This document shows, in pieces, positions 52,139 to 60,992 of a stretch of 64,000 nt of DNA. The notes under the pieces were generated by a model that saw only the letters and a program-made list of their open reading frames with translations, searched no databases and was not told where the DNA came from. Source of the DNA: an uncultured Sphingomonas sp. (GTDB lineage Bacteria; Pseudomonadota; Alphaproteobacteria; Sphingomonadales; Sphingomonadaceae). Made by a program: the position numbers and the translations under genes. The stretch spans positions 1 to 64,000 of the forward strand of contig NZ_CAJYHX010000008.1 of NCBI RefSeq assembly GCF_913774285.1. The letters run 5' to 3'. Every line of letters starts with the position of its first letter. Positions within the stretch are counted from its first letter, which is position 1.

Positions 52139-53404
52139 TCAAAGCTCCTTGAGGACCGTCGCCGGATCGGCGAGCACCGCGGGATCAACTGTCATCCGCT
52201 CGGCCACCAGCCGCTTGCCCTGGACATAGTCGCGCATGGCGTTGACGCAGTCGAGCGCGATCACCCGCCCCTGCTTGAGGTAGAGTACCGAGAAGGATCG
52301 CACCGCCGGATCGCCGCGCAGCACCGTTTCGTCATGACCGATCGACAGGCCGACGGTCTGCAGCTTGAGGTCATATTGATTCGACCAGAACCACGGCACC
52401 GCGTCATAGTGCGCGTCCTGGCCGGTGAGCAGTTTGGCGACGACGTTGGCCTGGTCGTTGGCGTTCTGCACCGATTCCAGCCGGATCTCGGCGCCGTCGG
52501 CATAGGCGTTGACGTGCAGCGCGCAGTCGCCGATCGCATAGATGTCCGGTAGGCTGGTGCGGCACTGCGCGTCCACCCGAACGCCATTGCCGCCAGCCGC
52601 GCCCGCCTCGATCAGCGGCGCGACTTCGGGGACGATACCGATGCCGACGATCACCATGTCGGCCGGCAGCACCTCGCCCCCCGCCAGCCGCACGCCGCAT
52701 ACGCGCCCCTCCTGCTCCTCCAGGCACTCGACCATCGCGCCGGTGCGGATCTCTACGTCGTGGGCGCGGTGCTCGGCCTCATAGAAGCGCGACAGCGGCT
52801 CCCCGGCGACGCGGGCGAGCACCCGGTCCATCGCCTCCAGCACCACCACCTGCTTGTCGGCCTGGATCAGCGCGGCCGCCGCCTCCAGCCCGATATAGCC
52901 GCCGCCGATCACGACGATCCGCTTGGTGGCAGGCAGTTCGGCGAGTAGCTGGTCGACATCGCGGCGGGTACGGATCGCATGGACGCCGGCAAGGTCATGC
53001 CCGCTGCACGCCAGCCGCCGTGCGCTGCCCCCTGCTGACCAGACCAGCGCGCCATATCCGATCTTCGCACCCGCCGCGTCGGTGACGGTCTTCGCCGCGG
53101 GATCGACCGCGACCACGCGGCGGCCGGTCAGCATCGTCACCGCCCGCTCCTCCCAGAAGCCGGACGCGCGAATCAGGATGCGCTCGAAGCTCTTCTCGCC
53201 CTTCAGATAGTCCTTGGAGAGCGGCGGCCGCTCATAGGGCAACTCGGGATCCTCGCCGATCACCGCGAGCGTACCCGCGAACCCTGCCTGCCGCAGCGCC
53301 ACCGCACACTGCGCACCACCATGACCACTGCCGACGACCAGAATATCGTAGCTTTCCAAGAACCCACTCCCATAGGACCTCATGACCGGATCGTTATCCT
53401 GCAT
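52139..53404 (-). CDS. Ferredoxin/rubredoxin reductase-type FAD/NAD(P) oxidoreductase
   Basis: A 421-residue flavoprotein. [21 protein letters not shown] binds [23 protein letters not shown] binds NAD(P)H, and [13 protein letters not shown] is the second FAD motif; [17 protein letters not shown] begins the C-terminal reductase domain. Such enzymes pass electrons to a ferredoxin serving a P450 or dioxygenase, or act in aromatic degradation. No ferredoxin or oxygenase is adjacent. ATG 53404 has AGGA upstream; later starts are possible. Confidence 0.87.
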   Translation of the reverse strand: MQDNDPVMRSYGSGFLESYDILVVGSGHGGAQCAVALRQAGFAGTLAVIGEDPELPYERPPLSKDYLKGEKSFERILIRASGFWEERAVTMLTGRRVVAVDPAAKTVTDAAGAKIGYGALVWSAGGSARRLACSGHDLAGVHAIRTRRDVDQLLAELPATKRIVVIGGGYIGLEAAAALIQADKQVVVLEAMDRVLARVAGEPLSRFYEAEHRAHDVEIRTGAMVECLEEQEGRVCGVRLAGGEVLPADMVIVGIGIVPEVAPLIEAGAAGGNGVRVDAQCRTSLPDIYAIGDCALHVNAYADGAEIRLESVQNANDQANVVAKLLTGQDAHYDAVPWFWSNQYDLKLQTVGLSIGHDETVLRGDPAVRSFSVLYLKQGRVIALDCVNAMRDYVQGKRLVAERMTVDPAVLADPATVLKEL

Positions 53405-53557
53405 AACGGATCCTGCCAAGCGCAGCGCCTGCCTCCCGCGCCATATTGCCGCCGCGCGGCCCCGCCAATAGCGACAACTATCCCATTGCCACTACGCCGA
53501 AGCGACGCTATTCCGCCCGACAGCGACGCTGCCAGGCCGCAGCCATGTGACGCGTAC

Positions 53558-53631
53558 GCGGGTGTAGCTCAATGGTAGAGCAGAAGCTTCCCAAGCTTAC
53601 GACGAGGGTTCGATTCCCTTCACCCGCTCCA
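53558..53631 (+). tRNA. tRNA-Gly (CCC), island attachment site at its 3' end
   Basis: 74 nt with encoded CCA. Acceptor GCGGGTG / CACCCGC, anticodon loop TTCCCAA (anticodon CCC), T-arm GAGGGTTCGATTCCCTT. The integrase gene begins about 195 bp downstream, so the 3' half of this gene probably serves as the attB/attL core. Confidence 0.95.
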
Positions 53632-53742
53632 ATTCTCTATCTCACGACATCCCACAGAGCTTTGTAAACCGCGGAAATCTGCGGTATTTTTGGCGTTGTC
53701 CGGCTCACTGGATCGCGCAAGATTTCAGGAAAGCTCCCGAAG

Positions 53743-53807
53743 GTGGGGGCCACTTTGCGAGAAAAGCGGGCCGAAAAACGCCCGTGGCCCCCAACGTGGG
53801 GGCCACG
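53743..53807. repeat. GTGGGGGCCAC direct and inverted repeats before the integrase gene
   Basis: GTGGGGGCCAC occurs at 53743-53753 and 53796-53806. The second copy pairs with CGTGGCCCCC (53783-53792) as a perfect 10-bp hairpin with a 5-nt loop. Lying between the attachment site and the integrase start, these could be integrase arm-type sites, binding sites of the AlpA-like protein, or a control hairpin for the integrase. Confidence 0.5.
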
Positions 53808-53826
53808 CCTCGGAAAGGGCTCCACT

Positions 53827-55059
53827 ATGCCTTTGACAGATATAGCTATTCGTAAGGCCAAGCCGCGCGAGAAGGCCTATAAGCTTTGCGACATGCAGGG
53901 CCTATTTGTTCTGGTCCAACCCTCAGGGGGCAAGCTCTGGCGGATGAAGTACCGCGTGGGCGGTGTTGAGAAGAAGCTGGGCCTGGGCACATACCCCCAG
54001 GTCAGCCTGCGCGACGCCCGGAAGAAGCGGGATGAGGCCCGAGATCTATTAGCCGAGGGCAAGGACCCCGGCCTGGAGAAGCAGCGCGAGAAGCTTCGTG
54101 CCGGGGCGCTGGCAGAAAACACGTTCACTAGCATCGCGAACGAATATTGTCGGAAGCGTCGTCGCGACGGCGACCGAGCCTGGGCGCCCTCCACAGCCGC
54201 GCGCTGCGAACATCTCCTCAGCCTGCTCGACAACTCTATCGGCAAAATGCCGATCCATGAGATCGAGCCTATCGACGCTCTTGCCGCGATTCGGAAGATC
54301 GAGAAGCGAGGCAAGCTGGAGAGCGCCCGCCGTACCCTGCAATTGGCCAGCGCGGTGTTCCGCTACGCAGTTGCCACTGCCCGGCTGAAATCCGACCCGA
54401 CGAGGGATCTACGCGGCGCCCTGATGACCCCGACGGTCACGCACTATGGCGCTGTCACAGAGGCCGAGGAAGTCGGCAAACTGCTGCGCGCGATTGACGC
54501 CTACGAGGGCCAGGGCATGACCAAATGGGCGCTGCAACTGGCACCGCATGTGTTCGTGCGCCCCGGAGAACTGCGCCATGCGCGATGGGATGAGATCGAC
54601 CTCGACGCCGCCGTGTGGACCATCCCAGCCGAGAAGATGAAGATGCGCAAGCCGCATCACGTCCCGCTCTCGACCCAATCCATCGCCATTCTGCTGGAGA
54701 TCCGGTCAATCACCGGGTCCAACGGCTATGTCTTCCCATCGATGCGATCGCGCACGCGGCCGATGTCAGACAACACCCTCAACGCCGCGCTCCGCCGCTT
54801 GGGCTATTCAACCAATGAAATGACAGCCCATGGCTTCCGCGCCATGGCGAGCACCCTGCTGAACGAATCCGGCAAGTGGTCCTACGACGCGATCGAGCGC
54901 GCGCTGGCCCATGGCGATACCGACAAGGTACGCGCTGCCTATCATCGCGGCACGCACTGGAAGGAGCGAGTAGCGATGGCGCAGTGGTGGTCGAACCTGC
55001 TCGATAGCCTGCGCAGCGGAGCCACGATTTTGCCCTTTCCGGGAGTGATGCTCGGCTGA
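53827..55059 (+). CDS. Tyrosine integrase (P4/CP4-57 type)
   Basis: A 410-residue site-specific recombinase. The N-terminal DUF4102 domain (LTDIAIRKAKPREKAYKL...KKLGLGTYPQVSLRDAR) is followed by a SAM-like core-binding domain and the catalytic domain: Arg in VRPGELRHARWDEID, HGFRAMASTLLNE (His-x-x-Arg), a second His in LAHGDTDKVR and the nucleophile Tyr in AAYHRGTHW. The ATG at 53827 (MPLTDIAIRKAKP) is the family start. It integrates the island at the adjacent tRNA-Gly. Confidence 0.93.
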   Translation: MPLTDIAIRKAKPREKAYKLCDMQGLFVLVQPSGGKLWRMKYRVGGVEKKLGLGTYPQVSLRDARKKRDEARDLLAEGKDPGLEKQREKLRAGALAENTFTSIANEYCRKRRRDGDRAWAPSTAARCEHLLSLLDNSIGKMPIHEIEPIDALAAIRKIEKRGKLESARRTLQLASAVFRYAVATARLKSDPTRDLRGALMTPTVTHYGAVTEAEEVGKLLRAIDAYEGQGMTKWALQLAPHVFVRPGELRHARWDEIDLDAAVWTIPAEKMKMRKPHHVPLSTQSIAILLEIRSITGSNGYVFPSMRSRTRPMSDNTLNAALRRLGYSTNEMTAHGFRAMASTLLNESGKWSYDAIERALAHGDTDKVRAAYHRGTHWKERVAMAQWWSNLLDSLRSGATILPFPGVMLG

Positions 55060-55128
55060 ACACCTTCGGTCACCGAGCATCATGGGCACAGCCGTCAAAT
55101 AACCGCCTGAAACAAGCGAGGTGAACCA

Positions 55129-56688
55129 TCATCCTTTGCCAACGGGGGCGAATAGTAGTTCGTCTAGGCGGCAGGCCGCTCGCCTGATGTTGCTCATGAT
55201 GCCACCCTTCGAATCGGTGCTGGCCAGGGCGACGCAGCGCGACAGCAGGTCGAGCAGCGTCGCTGGCTCGAAGCCTTCCGGAGATACCAAGCCGCAAATC
55301 GCCATTGCGACGTTGTTCGCATCCTTGCTGTTCGCAGGTTCGGGCAGCAAGCCGAGTTCGATCTCCTGCAGCATTGTGGCGGGCGTTCCGACCGGCTTCT
55401 TGAACGCCGCCTTGGTTCCCATGGCGCGGCTCGCGAACATCTCCCGACGCTTCGCGGACCCACCCAACCCGCCGATGAAGGCGGCGAGATCTGCGCGATC
55501 CAGCTGCGACTCCTGCGCGAAATAGAAGATCGGCAACCACTCGGCGTGCGATGCCTCCACCGCGAAACGAATATACTCGACTGGCCGGAACAGCGTCTCT
55601 CGGTTGAGAAAGTTCGTCAGAAGATTGACGTCGGTCACCACGCCGCGGCTTCCGATACGTTCTTCGCCCGCCGCCCGAACCTCTCCGATCAGGCGGAGCG
55701 CCGGCGCGCCCACCACCTCGTTGAACTCGCCTTCGCGGATGAAGCTCAACTGGTCGAGCAGCGACTTGTCGATCGTGATCGGCCGCTTGCCGTCATCAAG
55801 AACCCCCTCCTCCAAATCGGCCAGCAGCACGCGATCGGGACCGCGCTGCAGCAGCTTCTCAACCATCGGAAGGATCTGCTGGCGGGCAATTGCGTCCCGC
55901 TCGTCCAGCATCGTGCGCAGATCGCCATATTTGATCCGGGAAGACTGCCCTGGATAGCGAAAGAAGATATCACCTTCGCGGATGTCCCCCTCTTGCCGGG
56001 TGGCGATCACGGGCCGGCTTGGGTGCTGTTCGACGTGCAGGACGCCTACGGTCTTCCCGCCCAGTTCGATCGTCGCCGTTCCGACACGAGGGGTGGGATC
56101 GAGCTTCGCCTTGATGTGCGAGGTGAGATCAGCCGGATCGAGATTCGCAAAATCGGAGCCGGTCAGGCCGATGACGGCGAAGCTCTTGTCAAGGCCATCG
56201 GCGCAGGCGGCGTCCTTGTCGTGCACCCCGAAGAGGATATAGCCGCCGCGATTGTTCGCCAACGCCGCCACCGCACGAAGCCAGACATGCGCGTTGCGCA
56301 GCCGAAAGCTGGCCTTGCATTCATGCGCGTCGGTTTCGCCAGGCCGAAAACGCCAAGTGCCGTCCGCATCCTGCTGGAACATCGCCAGCAGTGTCTCCCG
56401 GTCGAGCGGCCCCCACGGCGCGGGCGCAACCTGAACACCTGGTGCCGGCGGGACGACAAGGGAAGCCTGCCCGAAACCGGCGAGAAAGGCATCCAGTGTT
56501 GCGTCGTCCGCCATCGGTATGAGTGCGGAGTCGCTGTAGGTGCCGTCACCGATATTGGTGATCCTGCCTGAGTTGACCGGCCGATCCGGGCGATTGAAAT
56601 AGAATTGAATGGCCGCGTTCCGCATGCCGCGGTGGAGCATCGCCTTGATAAGGGCGATCTCCTCATCGGTAATGCTACGCTTCCCCAT
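55129..56688 (-). CDS. Schlafen AlbA_2-domain protein
   Basis: 519 residues. After an N-terminal helix-turn-helix-like segment (ITDEEIALIKAMLHRGMRNAAI) comes an AlbA_2 domain with ECKASFRL (Glu123, Lys125) and ALANNRGGYILFGVHD (about 142-156); EGDIFFRYPGQSSRI closes it. The C-terminal 280 residues are not recognised. Such proteins bind nucleic acid and recur in defence islands. It is the last gene of the minus-strand cluster, 54 bp after the nuclease-like gene, and convergent with the integrase. A defence effector or regulator role is inferred from context. Confidence 0.72.
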   Translation of the reverse strand: MGKRSITDEEIALIKAMLHRGMRNAAIQFYFNRPDRPVNSGRITNIGDGTYSDSALIPMADDATLDAFLAGFGQASLVVPPAPGVQVAPAPWGPLDRETLLAMFQQDADGTWRFRPGETDAHECKASFRLRNAHVWLRAVAALANNRGGYILFGVHDKDAACADGLDKSFAVIGLTGSDFANLDPADLTSHIKAKLDPTPRVGTATIELGGKTVGVLHVEQHPSRPVIATRQEGDIREGDIFFRYPGQSSRIKYGDLRTMLDERDAIARQQILPMVEKLLQRGPDRVLLADLEEGVLDDGKRPITIDKSLLDQLSFIREGEFNEVVGAPALRLIGEVRAAGEERIGSRGVVTDVNLLTNFLNRETLFRPVEYIRFAVEASHAEWLPIFYFAQESQLDRADLAAFIGGLGGSAKRREMFASRAMGTKAAFKKPVGTPATMLQEIELGLLPEPANSKDANNVAMAICGLVSPEGFEPATLLDLLSRCVALASTDSKGGIMSNIRRAACRLDELLFAPVGKG

Positions 56689-56742
56689 CGATGACCGCCC
56701 CCGCCGAAAGATCTTCCGTCGTCGTGAAGCGGCTCATCAAGC

Positions 56743-57537
56743 CTAGAACAGGCGGTTCAGCAAGTGCGGTTCGCTGTTCTTCAAGCGATCGAGCATGTTG
56801 TTGACGTAGAACATGTCCGGGCTGGCGATCGCCGGCAGAACGACGACGTTATAATCGGGCAGATCCTTGTCGAGTGTGAAGACCACCAGGCCGACACCGT
56901 GGATGCTGCACAGCGATTTCAGGCGGCTCATATCGTCGCTGCTCGTGGTGCGCGGCACGACGATGTAGCTTTTATGCGAGAACAGGCGATAGGCAACTGC
57001 TTGACCGAAGGCAACGACCGGCTGGGCGGGCGTCGCCTTGATCTCGGCGGTGACGATCTGCGGTTCGAACTTAAAGATGTCCTGCGCGCGCGGCTTCAGC
57101 ACGCCGATCACATCGGGCGTGCCCCATTTACCGCCCAGGCTGCTGCCGCCCAGCGCTCCCGCTACGGTGACCTCGTCATTCTCCTCCAGCCATTCGGCGA
57201 AGCTGGCGTAGAAGTCCTGTTCGGAAACCGATGCAGTGCCGCGATCGGGGGTGTCGATCGCCACGGGGGTGGCGGCGACGGCCTCGTCCTGCGCCACAGC
57301 GTCGGCGGCCTCGGCCTCGGCATATTTGGCGAGCTGGTAGGTGCCGCGCGCGATCTTGACGATGCCGTCGCCGCTCTGGAACAGCGCATGCGTCGCCCCG
57401 CGCAGAGTGTTCCACGGCGTCTCTGGGTGCGTCGCAGCGATCAGCTTGAGCACCTCGGCCCAGCGCAGCCCGCCGGGGTGCTGATCGAGTATTTGGCGGA
57501 CCTCGCCATGAATTTGCTTGCTGCTGAGTTTTGCCAA
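56743..57537 (-). CDS. PD-(D/E)XK nuclease-like protein with N-terminal winged-helix (HARE-HTH-like) domain
   Basis: 264 residues. Residues 1-72 resemble the HARE-HTH domain often attached to restriction factors (LRWAEVLKLIAATHPETPWNTLRGA...). After an acidic linker, the C-terminal domain has GTPDVIGVLK (Pro141-Asp142) and IVTAEIKATPA (Glu165-x-Lys167), the PD-(D/E)XK metal-nuclease pattern, followed by AFGQAVAYRLF. It lies 14 bp after hsdS, in the same operon. It may be an extra restriction nuclease or an inactive scaffold; activity is untested. Confidence 0.68.
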   Translation of the reverse strand: MAKLSSKQIHGEVRQILDQHPGGLRWAEVLKLIAATHPETPWNTLRGATHALFQSGDGIVKIARGTYQLAKYAEAEAADAVAQDEAVAATPVAIDTPDRGTASVSEQDFYASFAEWLEENDEVTVAGALGGSSLGGKWGTPDVIGVLKPRAQDIFKFEPQIVTAEIKATPAQPVVAFGQAVAYRLFSHKSYIVVPRTTSSDDMSRLKSLCSIHGVGLVVFTLDKDLPDYNVVVLPAIASPDMFYVNNMLDRLKNSEPHLLNRLF

Positions 57538-57551
57538 TGCTGTTCCCCAGT

Positions 57552-58700
57552 TCAGACGGTGCGCGCGCTGTCGCCGAATGCCTTATGAAGCATCGAGGGC
57601 AAAAGGCCCGCAAGTTCGGTCGCGGCCGCGGCTTGGGCCAGCCGGGCCGATCGAGCCTTGGCCTGAAGGCCGTCAAACCAGTGCTGCGCATCGAGTGACG
57701 GGATCGGCACCTCAATCTTCGGCAACAGCTTATTTGAGAGCGTCTTGTTCCGAACCATTGTTCCCGGCGAGGCAGCAAGTATTTTCCTATAACCTTCTTC
57801 AGTCTTGAAGAAATAATAAATAAAGTGAGGGAGGCAAATCGATTGATCAACCTCGCACGTCAACATTCTATGATTCCCCACTGCGCCCGCATGCTCACTG
57901 CCGGCCAAAGCGACTGCCCTTTCCCATGCCATGAGGTTGCTGAAGACAAGATCATTCTCTTCAATTCTGAACAGCTTCTGCCACGAAAATTCTTCGCCTG
58001 TCATCGTCCTGCGAAGGAAGATGCCCCGGTAGAAGCTCCGAACGCCAATTTCGCCATACTCAGCCTGGCTATCTATGGCTACAGAACGGCGGACCAGCGG
58101 GGCTACCTCGGCCATGGGACGAGGTGGTGCATCGGCGATGATACGGGCGAACGCGGCAGCCAGCATCGCGTCGATTTCAGCATCGACACAGGTCGCCGTG
58201 CGCGACCGCGCGTCGATTGCGGTCGCTGCCGCGTCCAGCCTTTCCACGATCCGGCGCTGTTCCGGGATCGAAGGAAGAGGGACTCTATAGCTCAGGACGT
58301 TTGCAGGTCGGATCGCCGCGTAGTTCGTCGAGCCGACCGCACGGACCTGATTGAAAAATTGGTTCGATCTTGAGTACCAGCCAAGAAATTCTCGGTCTAG
58401 ACGATCCTCATCAACCTCAAAAAGGAAATAGTGGCTACTGACGACCGCACCCTCCAAAGCAGCCGGAACCAGCCCATAGCCACCCGCCTTGGCGTCAATC
58501 TCCGCAACAATAAAGTCACCAGATCTGCAAACCTGCTGCTTCTTCGTTTTGATCTCGCTACCAGGGACAGCGTCGCGAAGCACGACCCCACGGGCTCCGG
58601 TCTGAACCCGACAACGCTTGTACATCGCCTCGTTATCAATCGTGATGAAGGACTTACGCTGTCGCGCGACCTCCCCCAGAGCCACTATCGGCCAGGTCAT
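57552..58700 (-). CDS. hsdS: Type I restriction-modification specificity subunit
   Basis: A 382-residue HsdS. Target recognition domain 1 covers about 1-145; the central conserved helix is PLPSIPEQRRIVERLDAAATA; domain 2 spans about 190-340; the C-terminal conserved helix is IPSLDAQHWFDGLQAKARSA. DNA encoding domain 2 is notably AT-rich (for example around 57770-57850), a sign of domain exchange. It overlaps hsdM by ATGA. The recognition sequence cannot be read. Confidence 0.92.
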   Translation of the reverse strand: MTWPIVALGEVARQRKSFITIDNEAMYKRCRVQTGARGVVLRDAVPGSEIKTKKQQVCRSGDFIVAEIDAKAGGYGLVPAALEGAVVSSHYFLFEVDEDRLDREFLGWYSRSNQFFNQVRAVGSTNYAAIRPANVLSYRVPLPSIPEQRRIVERLDAAATAIDARSRTATCVDAEIDAMLAAAFARIIADAPPRPMAEVAPLVRRSVAIDSQAEYGEIGVRSFYRGIFLRRTMTGEEFSWQKLFRIEENDLVFSNLMAWERAVALAGSEHAGAVGNHRMLTCEVDQSICLPHFIYYFFKTEEGYRKILAASPGTMVRNKTLSNKLLPKIEVPIPSLDAQHWFDGLQAKARSARLAQAAAATELAGLLPSMLHKAFGDSARTV

Positions 58701-60259
58701 GCCGCGCCCCGCTCCGCCACCAGGCCGCGCAGATCTTCGAGGATCGCCAACACCTCGGCTTCCTTTTCCAGCGCCGCCGCCACGATCTGGGCAGGCGTTC
58801 GGTGGTCCTCGACCGCCTTGGTGTTAGGGTTCTTCTGGTCAAGATTGACGGCTCGCACCGCGCCGGCCTCGTCGCGCTCGATCAGCGCCGGGGCGCTGAC
58901 CTTCCAGGCGCGAGGGTCTTCGCCGCGCACGTCCCACCAGGCGGCGAGATCGGCGAGGTCGGCCGATTGGAGCGGCGCGGTCTTGCTGTATTTCTTGCGA
59001 CCCTCCGGCGCGGGCTGTTCCCAAAACCAGATATCGCTAGTCGGCCCGGTGGTGTCGAAGAACAGCAGGTTCGAGGCGATGTCGGTATAGGGAGCGAACA
59101 CGCCCTCAGGCAGGCGCACCACGGTGTGCAGATTGAACTGTTCGAGCAGATCGGCCTTGATCCGCGCAGCGACACCGTCACCGAACAGCACGCCATGCGG
59201 CACGACCACCGCCGCCCGGCCTTTGCACTTGCGCTTCAGTCGCCGCATGATGAGCTGGAGGAACAGCAACGCGGTTTCCGAGGTACGGCGATCGGCGGGG
59301 AAGTTGCCGAGAATGCCCGCCTCTTCCTCGCCGCCAAAGGGCGGGTTGGAGAGGATCACGTCCACGCGCTCGCGCTCGCCAATGTCGGTCAGGCGGAAAC
59401 GCAGCGCGTTACCCGCGTCGATGTCCGGTGCCTCCAGCCCGTGGAGCAGCAGGTTCATCTGCGCGAGCAAATAGGGCAGCGGCTTGGCTTCGCCGCCGAG
59501 CAGCGAACCGGCCTGCAACTGGCGGCGCTTCTCCACGCTGTTCGCCTGGGCGGCCATATGGGCATAGGATTCGGTGAGGAAGCCGCCGGTGCCGCAGGCG
59601 GGATCGAGCACGGTTTCGCCGATCTTCGGGTCGATCCGCTCGACCATGAAGCGCACGACGGCGCGGGGCGTGTAGAATTCGCCGCTATCGCCGGCCACGT
59701 CGCGCATTTCACGCAGCAGCGTTTCGTACAGGCGGCCGAGCGTGTGCATCTCTTCCGAGCTGTCGAAATGGATGCCGTGGATCAGATTGATCACGTCGCG
59801 CAGCAGATAGCCGCTTTCCATGCGGTTCTGCACACCGCGGAAGACGGTCGCGATCACGTCGCGCCGATCACGTCCGCCATTGGTGCCGCGCAGGGACCGC
59901 AGATAAGCGAACAGGCCCGGTCCGGTGGAGCCATCGGGTCGGGTCGCTTCCTCGGCGGTGATGAAGTTGAGCAGGTCCGGGCCGGTAATGCCCTCCTTGT
60001 CCGCTGCCCAGTCGCGCCAGCGATACGGTGCGTCGATGGCCGCATGGAACGGCTGGCCCGCCAATTCGGCTTCATCGGCGTGGACGCGCTCCAGATCGTC
60101 GAGAAACTTCAGGAACATCACCCAGGTGAGCACCGGCAGCCGATCGAGGTCGCCGTTCAACCCCTTGTCCTTGCGCATGATCTTGCGCGCGGATTTCACG
60201 ATGGTGTCGAGGCGTTGGGCGGTGGTCTGCGGGGTCGTGGTACGCGGCGCGCGGGCCAT
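58697..60259 (-). CDS. hsdM: Type I restriction-modification DNA adenine methyltransferase
   Basis: A 520-residue N6-adenine methylase. The N-terminal HsdM domain contains PVLTWVMFLKFLDDLE; the SAM site is LDPACGTGGFL (219-228) and the catalytic motif is NPPFGG (305-310). GEFYTPRAVVRFMVE is another signature. The ATG at 60259 overlaps the stop of the PIN toxin gene by one base (TGATG), so methylase translation is coupled to the toxin. Confidence 0.95.
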   Translation of the reverse strand: MARAPRTTTPQTTAQRLDTIVKSARKIMRKDKGLNGDLDRLPVLTWVMFLKFLDDLERVHADEAELAGQPFHAAIDAPYRWRDWAADKEGITGPDLLNFITAEEATRPDGSTGPGLFAYLRSLRGTNGGRDRRDVIATVFRGVQNRMESGYLLRDVINLIHGIHFDSSEEMHTLGRLYETLLREMRDVAGDSGEFYTPRAVVRFMVERIDPKIGETVLDPACGTGGFLTESYAHMAAQANSVEKRRQLQAGSLLGGEAKPLPYLLAQMNLLLHGLEAPDIDAGNALRFRLTDIGERERVDVILSNPPFGGEEEAGILGNFPADRRTSETALLFLQLIMRRLKRKCKGRAAVVVPHGVLFGDGVAARIKADLLEQFNLHTVVRLPEGVFAPYTDIASNLLFFDTTGPTSDIWFWEQPAPEGRKKYSKTAPLQSADLADLAAWWDVRGEDPRAWKVSAPALIERDEAGAVRAVNLDQKNPNTKAVEDHRTPAQIVAAALEKEAEVLAILEDLRGLVAERGAA

Positions 60260-60678
60260 CAGGCGGGGTCTTCCCAAGGATTGAGGAGCGGAACGCCGGT
60301 CGCAAGGAAATCGGCGGTGTTACGGGTGACGACGGTGAGGCCGTGGACAAGGGCGGTGGCAGCGATCATCGCGTCGCGCTCGGGACGCGGATCTGGCACG
60401 TGCAGCGCGGCGCAACGGCGCGCGACGGGAATATCGACCGGCAGGATGCGGTCGGCAAAATCGGCCATTACGCGATCGTCCATCCACGCGCGCAACTTGG
60501 CGGCTTGGGCGGGATCGCGGCGATTCAGAAGCAGGATGCCGCGTTCAATCTCGAACACCGTGATCGTGGAGAGAAAGAAATCGGCCAGGTTGATCCGCGC
60601 GGCCCAGGCGAGGACATTTGGATTCCCCTGGTTCGGACGGCGCAGCGCAGAGATCGCGTTGGTATCGAGCAGGAACAT
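60259..60678 (-). CDS. PIN-domain toxin (VapC-like)
   Basis: A 139-residue ribonuclease-type toxin. Acidic residues of the PIN fold are in MFLLDTNAISAL (Asp5), STITVFEIERG (Glu), RPERDAMIAATAL (Asp) and VVTRNTADF. The start at 60678 overlaps the antitoxin stop by one base, and the stop overlaps the hsdM start by one base. Normally it would cleave RNA when freed from its antitoxin. Confidence 0.9.
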   Translation of the reverse strand: MFLLDTNAISALRRPNQGNPNVLAWAARINLADFFLSTITVFEIERGILLLNRRDPAQAAKLRAWMDDRVMADFADRILPVDIPVARRCAALHVPDPRPERDAMIAATALVHGLTVVTRNTADFLATGVPLLNPWEDPA

Positions 60679-60932
60679 CAGTCGAATTCGGCCGGACGCG
60701 ATACGAAATCCATCTTGGGCGGATCGAAGTCGAAATCGCCGCCGTTCCAATCGGCCAGCGCATCGGCCAGCGTTCGGCCTTTGCCGGTCAGCCGCTGATA
60801 TTCCTCAATCGACAGCAGGACATGTGCGGGACGACCGCGATCGGTAATGAAAACGGGGCCGTTCAGGGCCGCTTTCTTGGCGCGGGCGGCGTCCTGATTG
60901 AACTCTCGGCTGGTAACGCTGGTGATGCCCAT
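60678..60932 (-). CDS. Phd/YefM-type antitoxin
   Basis: 84 residues. ITSVTSREFNQDAARAKKAAL and GPVFITDRGRPAHVLLSIEEYQRL (quoted in part: VFITDRGRPAHVLLS) form the DNA-binding N-terminal fold; the acidic C-terminus (FDFDPPKMDF) would wrap the toxin. A strong AGGAGGG ribosome site lies five bases upstream. It neutralises the PIN toxin encoded next and probably represses its own promoter. Confidence 0.9.
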   Translation of the reverse strand: MGITSVTSREFNQDAARAKKAALNGPVFITDRGRPAHVLLSIEEYQRLTGKGRTLADALADWNGGDFDFDPPKMDFVSRPAEFD

Positions 60933-60992
60933 GACGCCCTCCTAGCGCTTGACGATATGTTGCTACATTGGCAGCGAAGCAGCGAAAGTCAA
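60933..60992 (-). promoter_or_regulatory. Possible internal promoter of the antitoxin-toxin-hsdM segment
   Basis: The 56-bp gap after hsdR contains, on the minus strand, TTGACT (60987-60992, overlapping the hsdR stop), a short TGT-AGCA-ACA palindrome and the AGGAGGG ribosome site. The -10 is weak. An antitoxin-repressed promoter here would make hsdM/hsdS expression depend on the toxin-antitoxin state. Confidence 0.4.

Noticed and set aside
53783..53807. Rho-independent terminator upstream of the integrase
   Set aside because: The hairpin is perfect but has no T-run and no gene ending before it on the plus strand except the tRNA; a regulatory or recombination site is more likely.
55060..55128. 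Possible second attachment site between the integrase and the AlbA_2 gene
   Set aside because: No sequence like the tRNA-Gly 3' end is present; the gap simply separates convergent genes.
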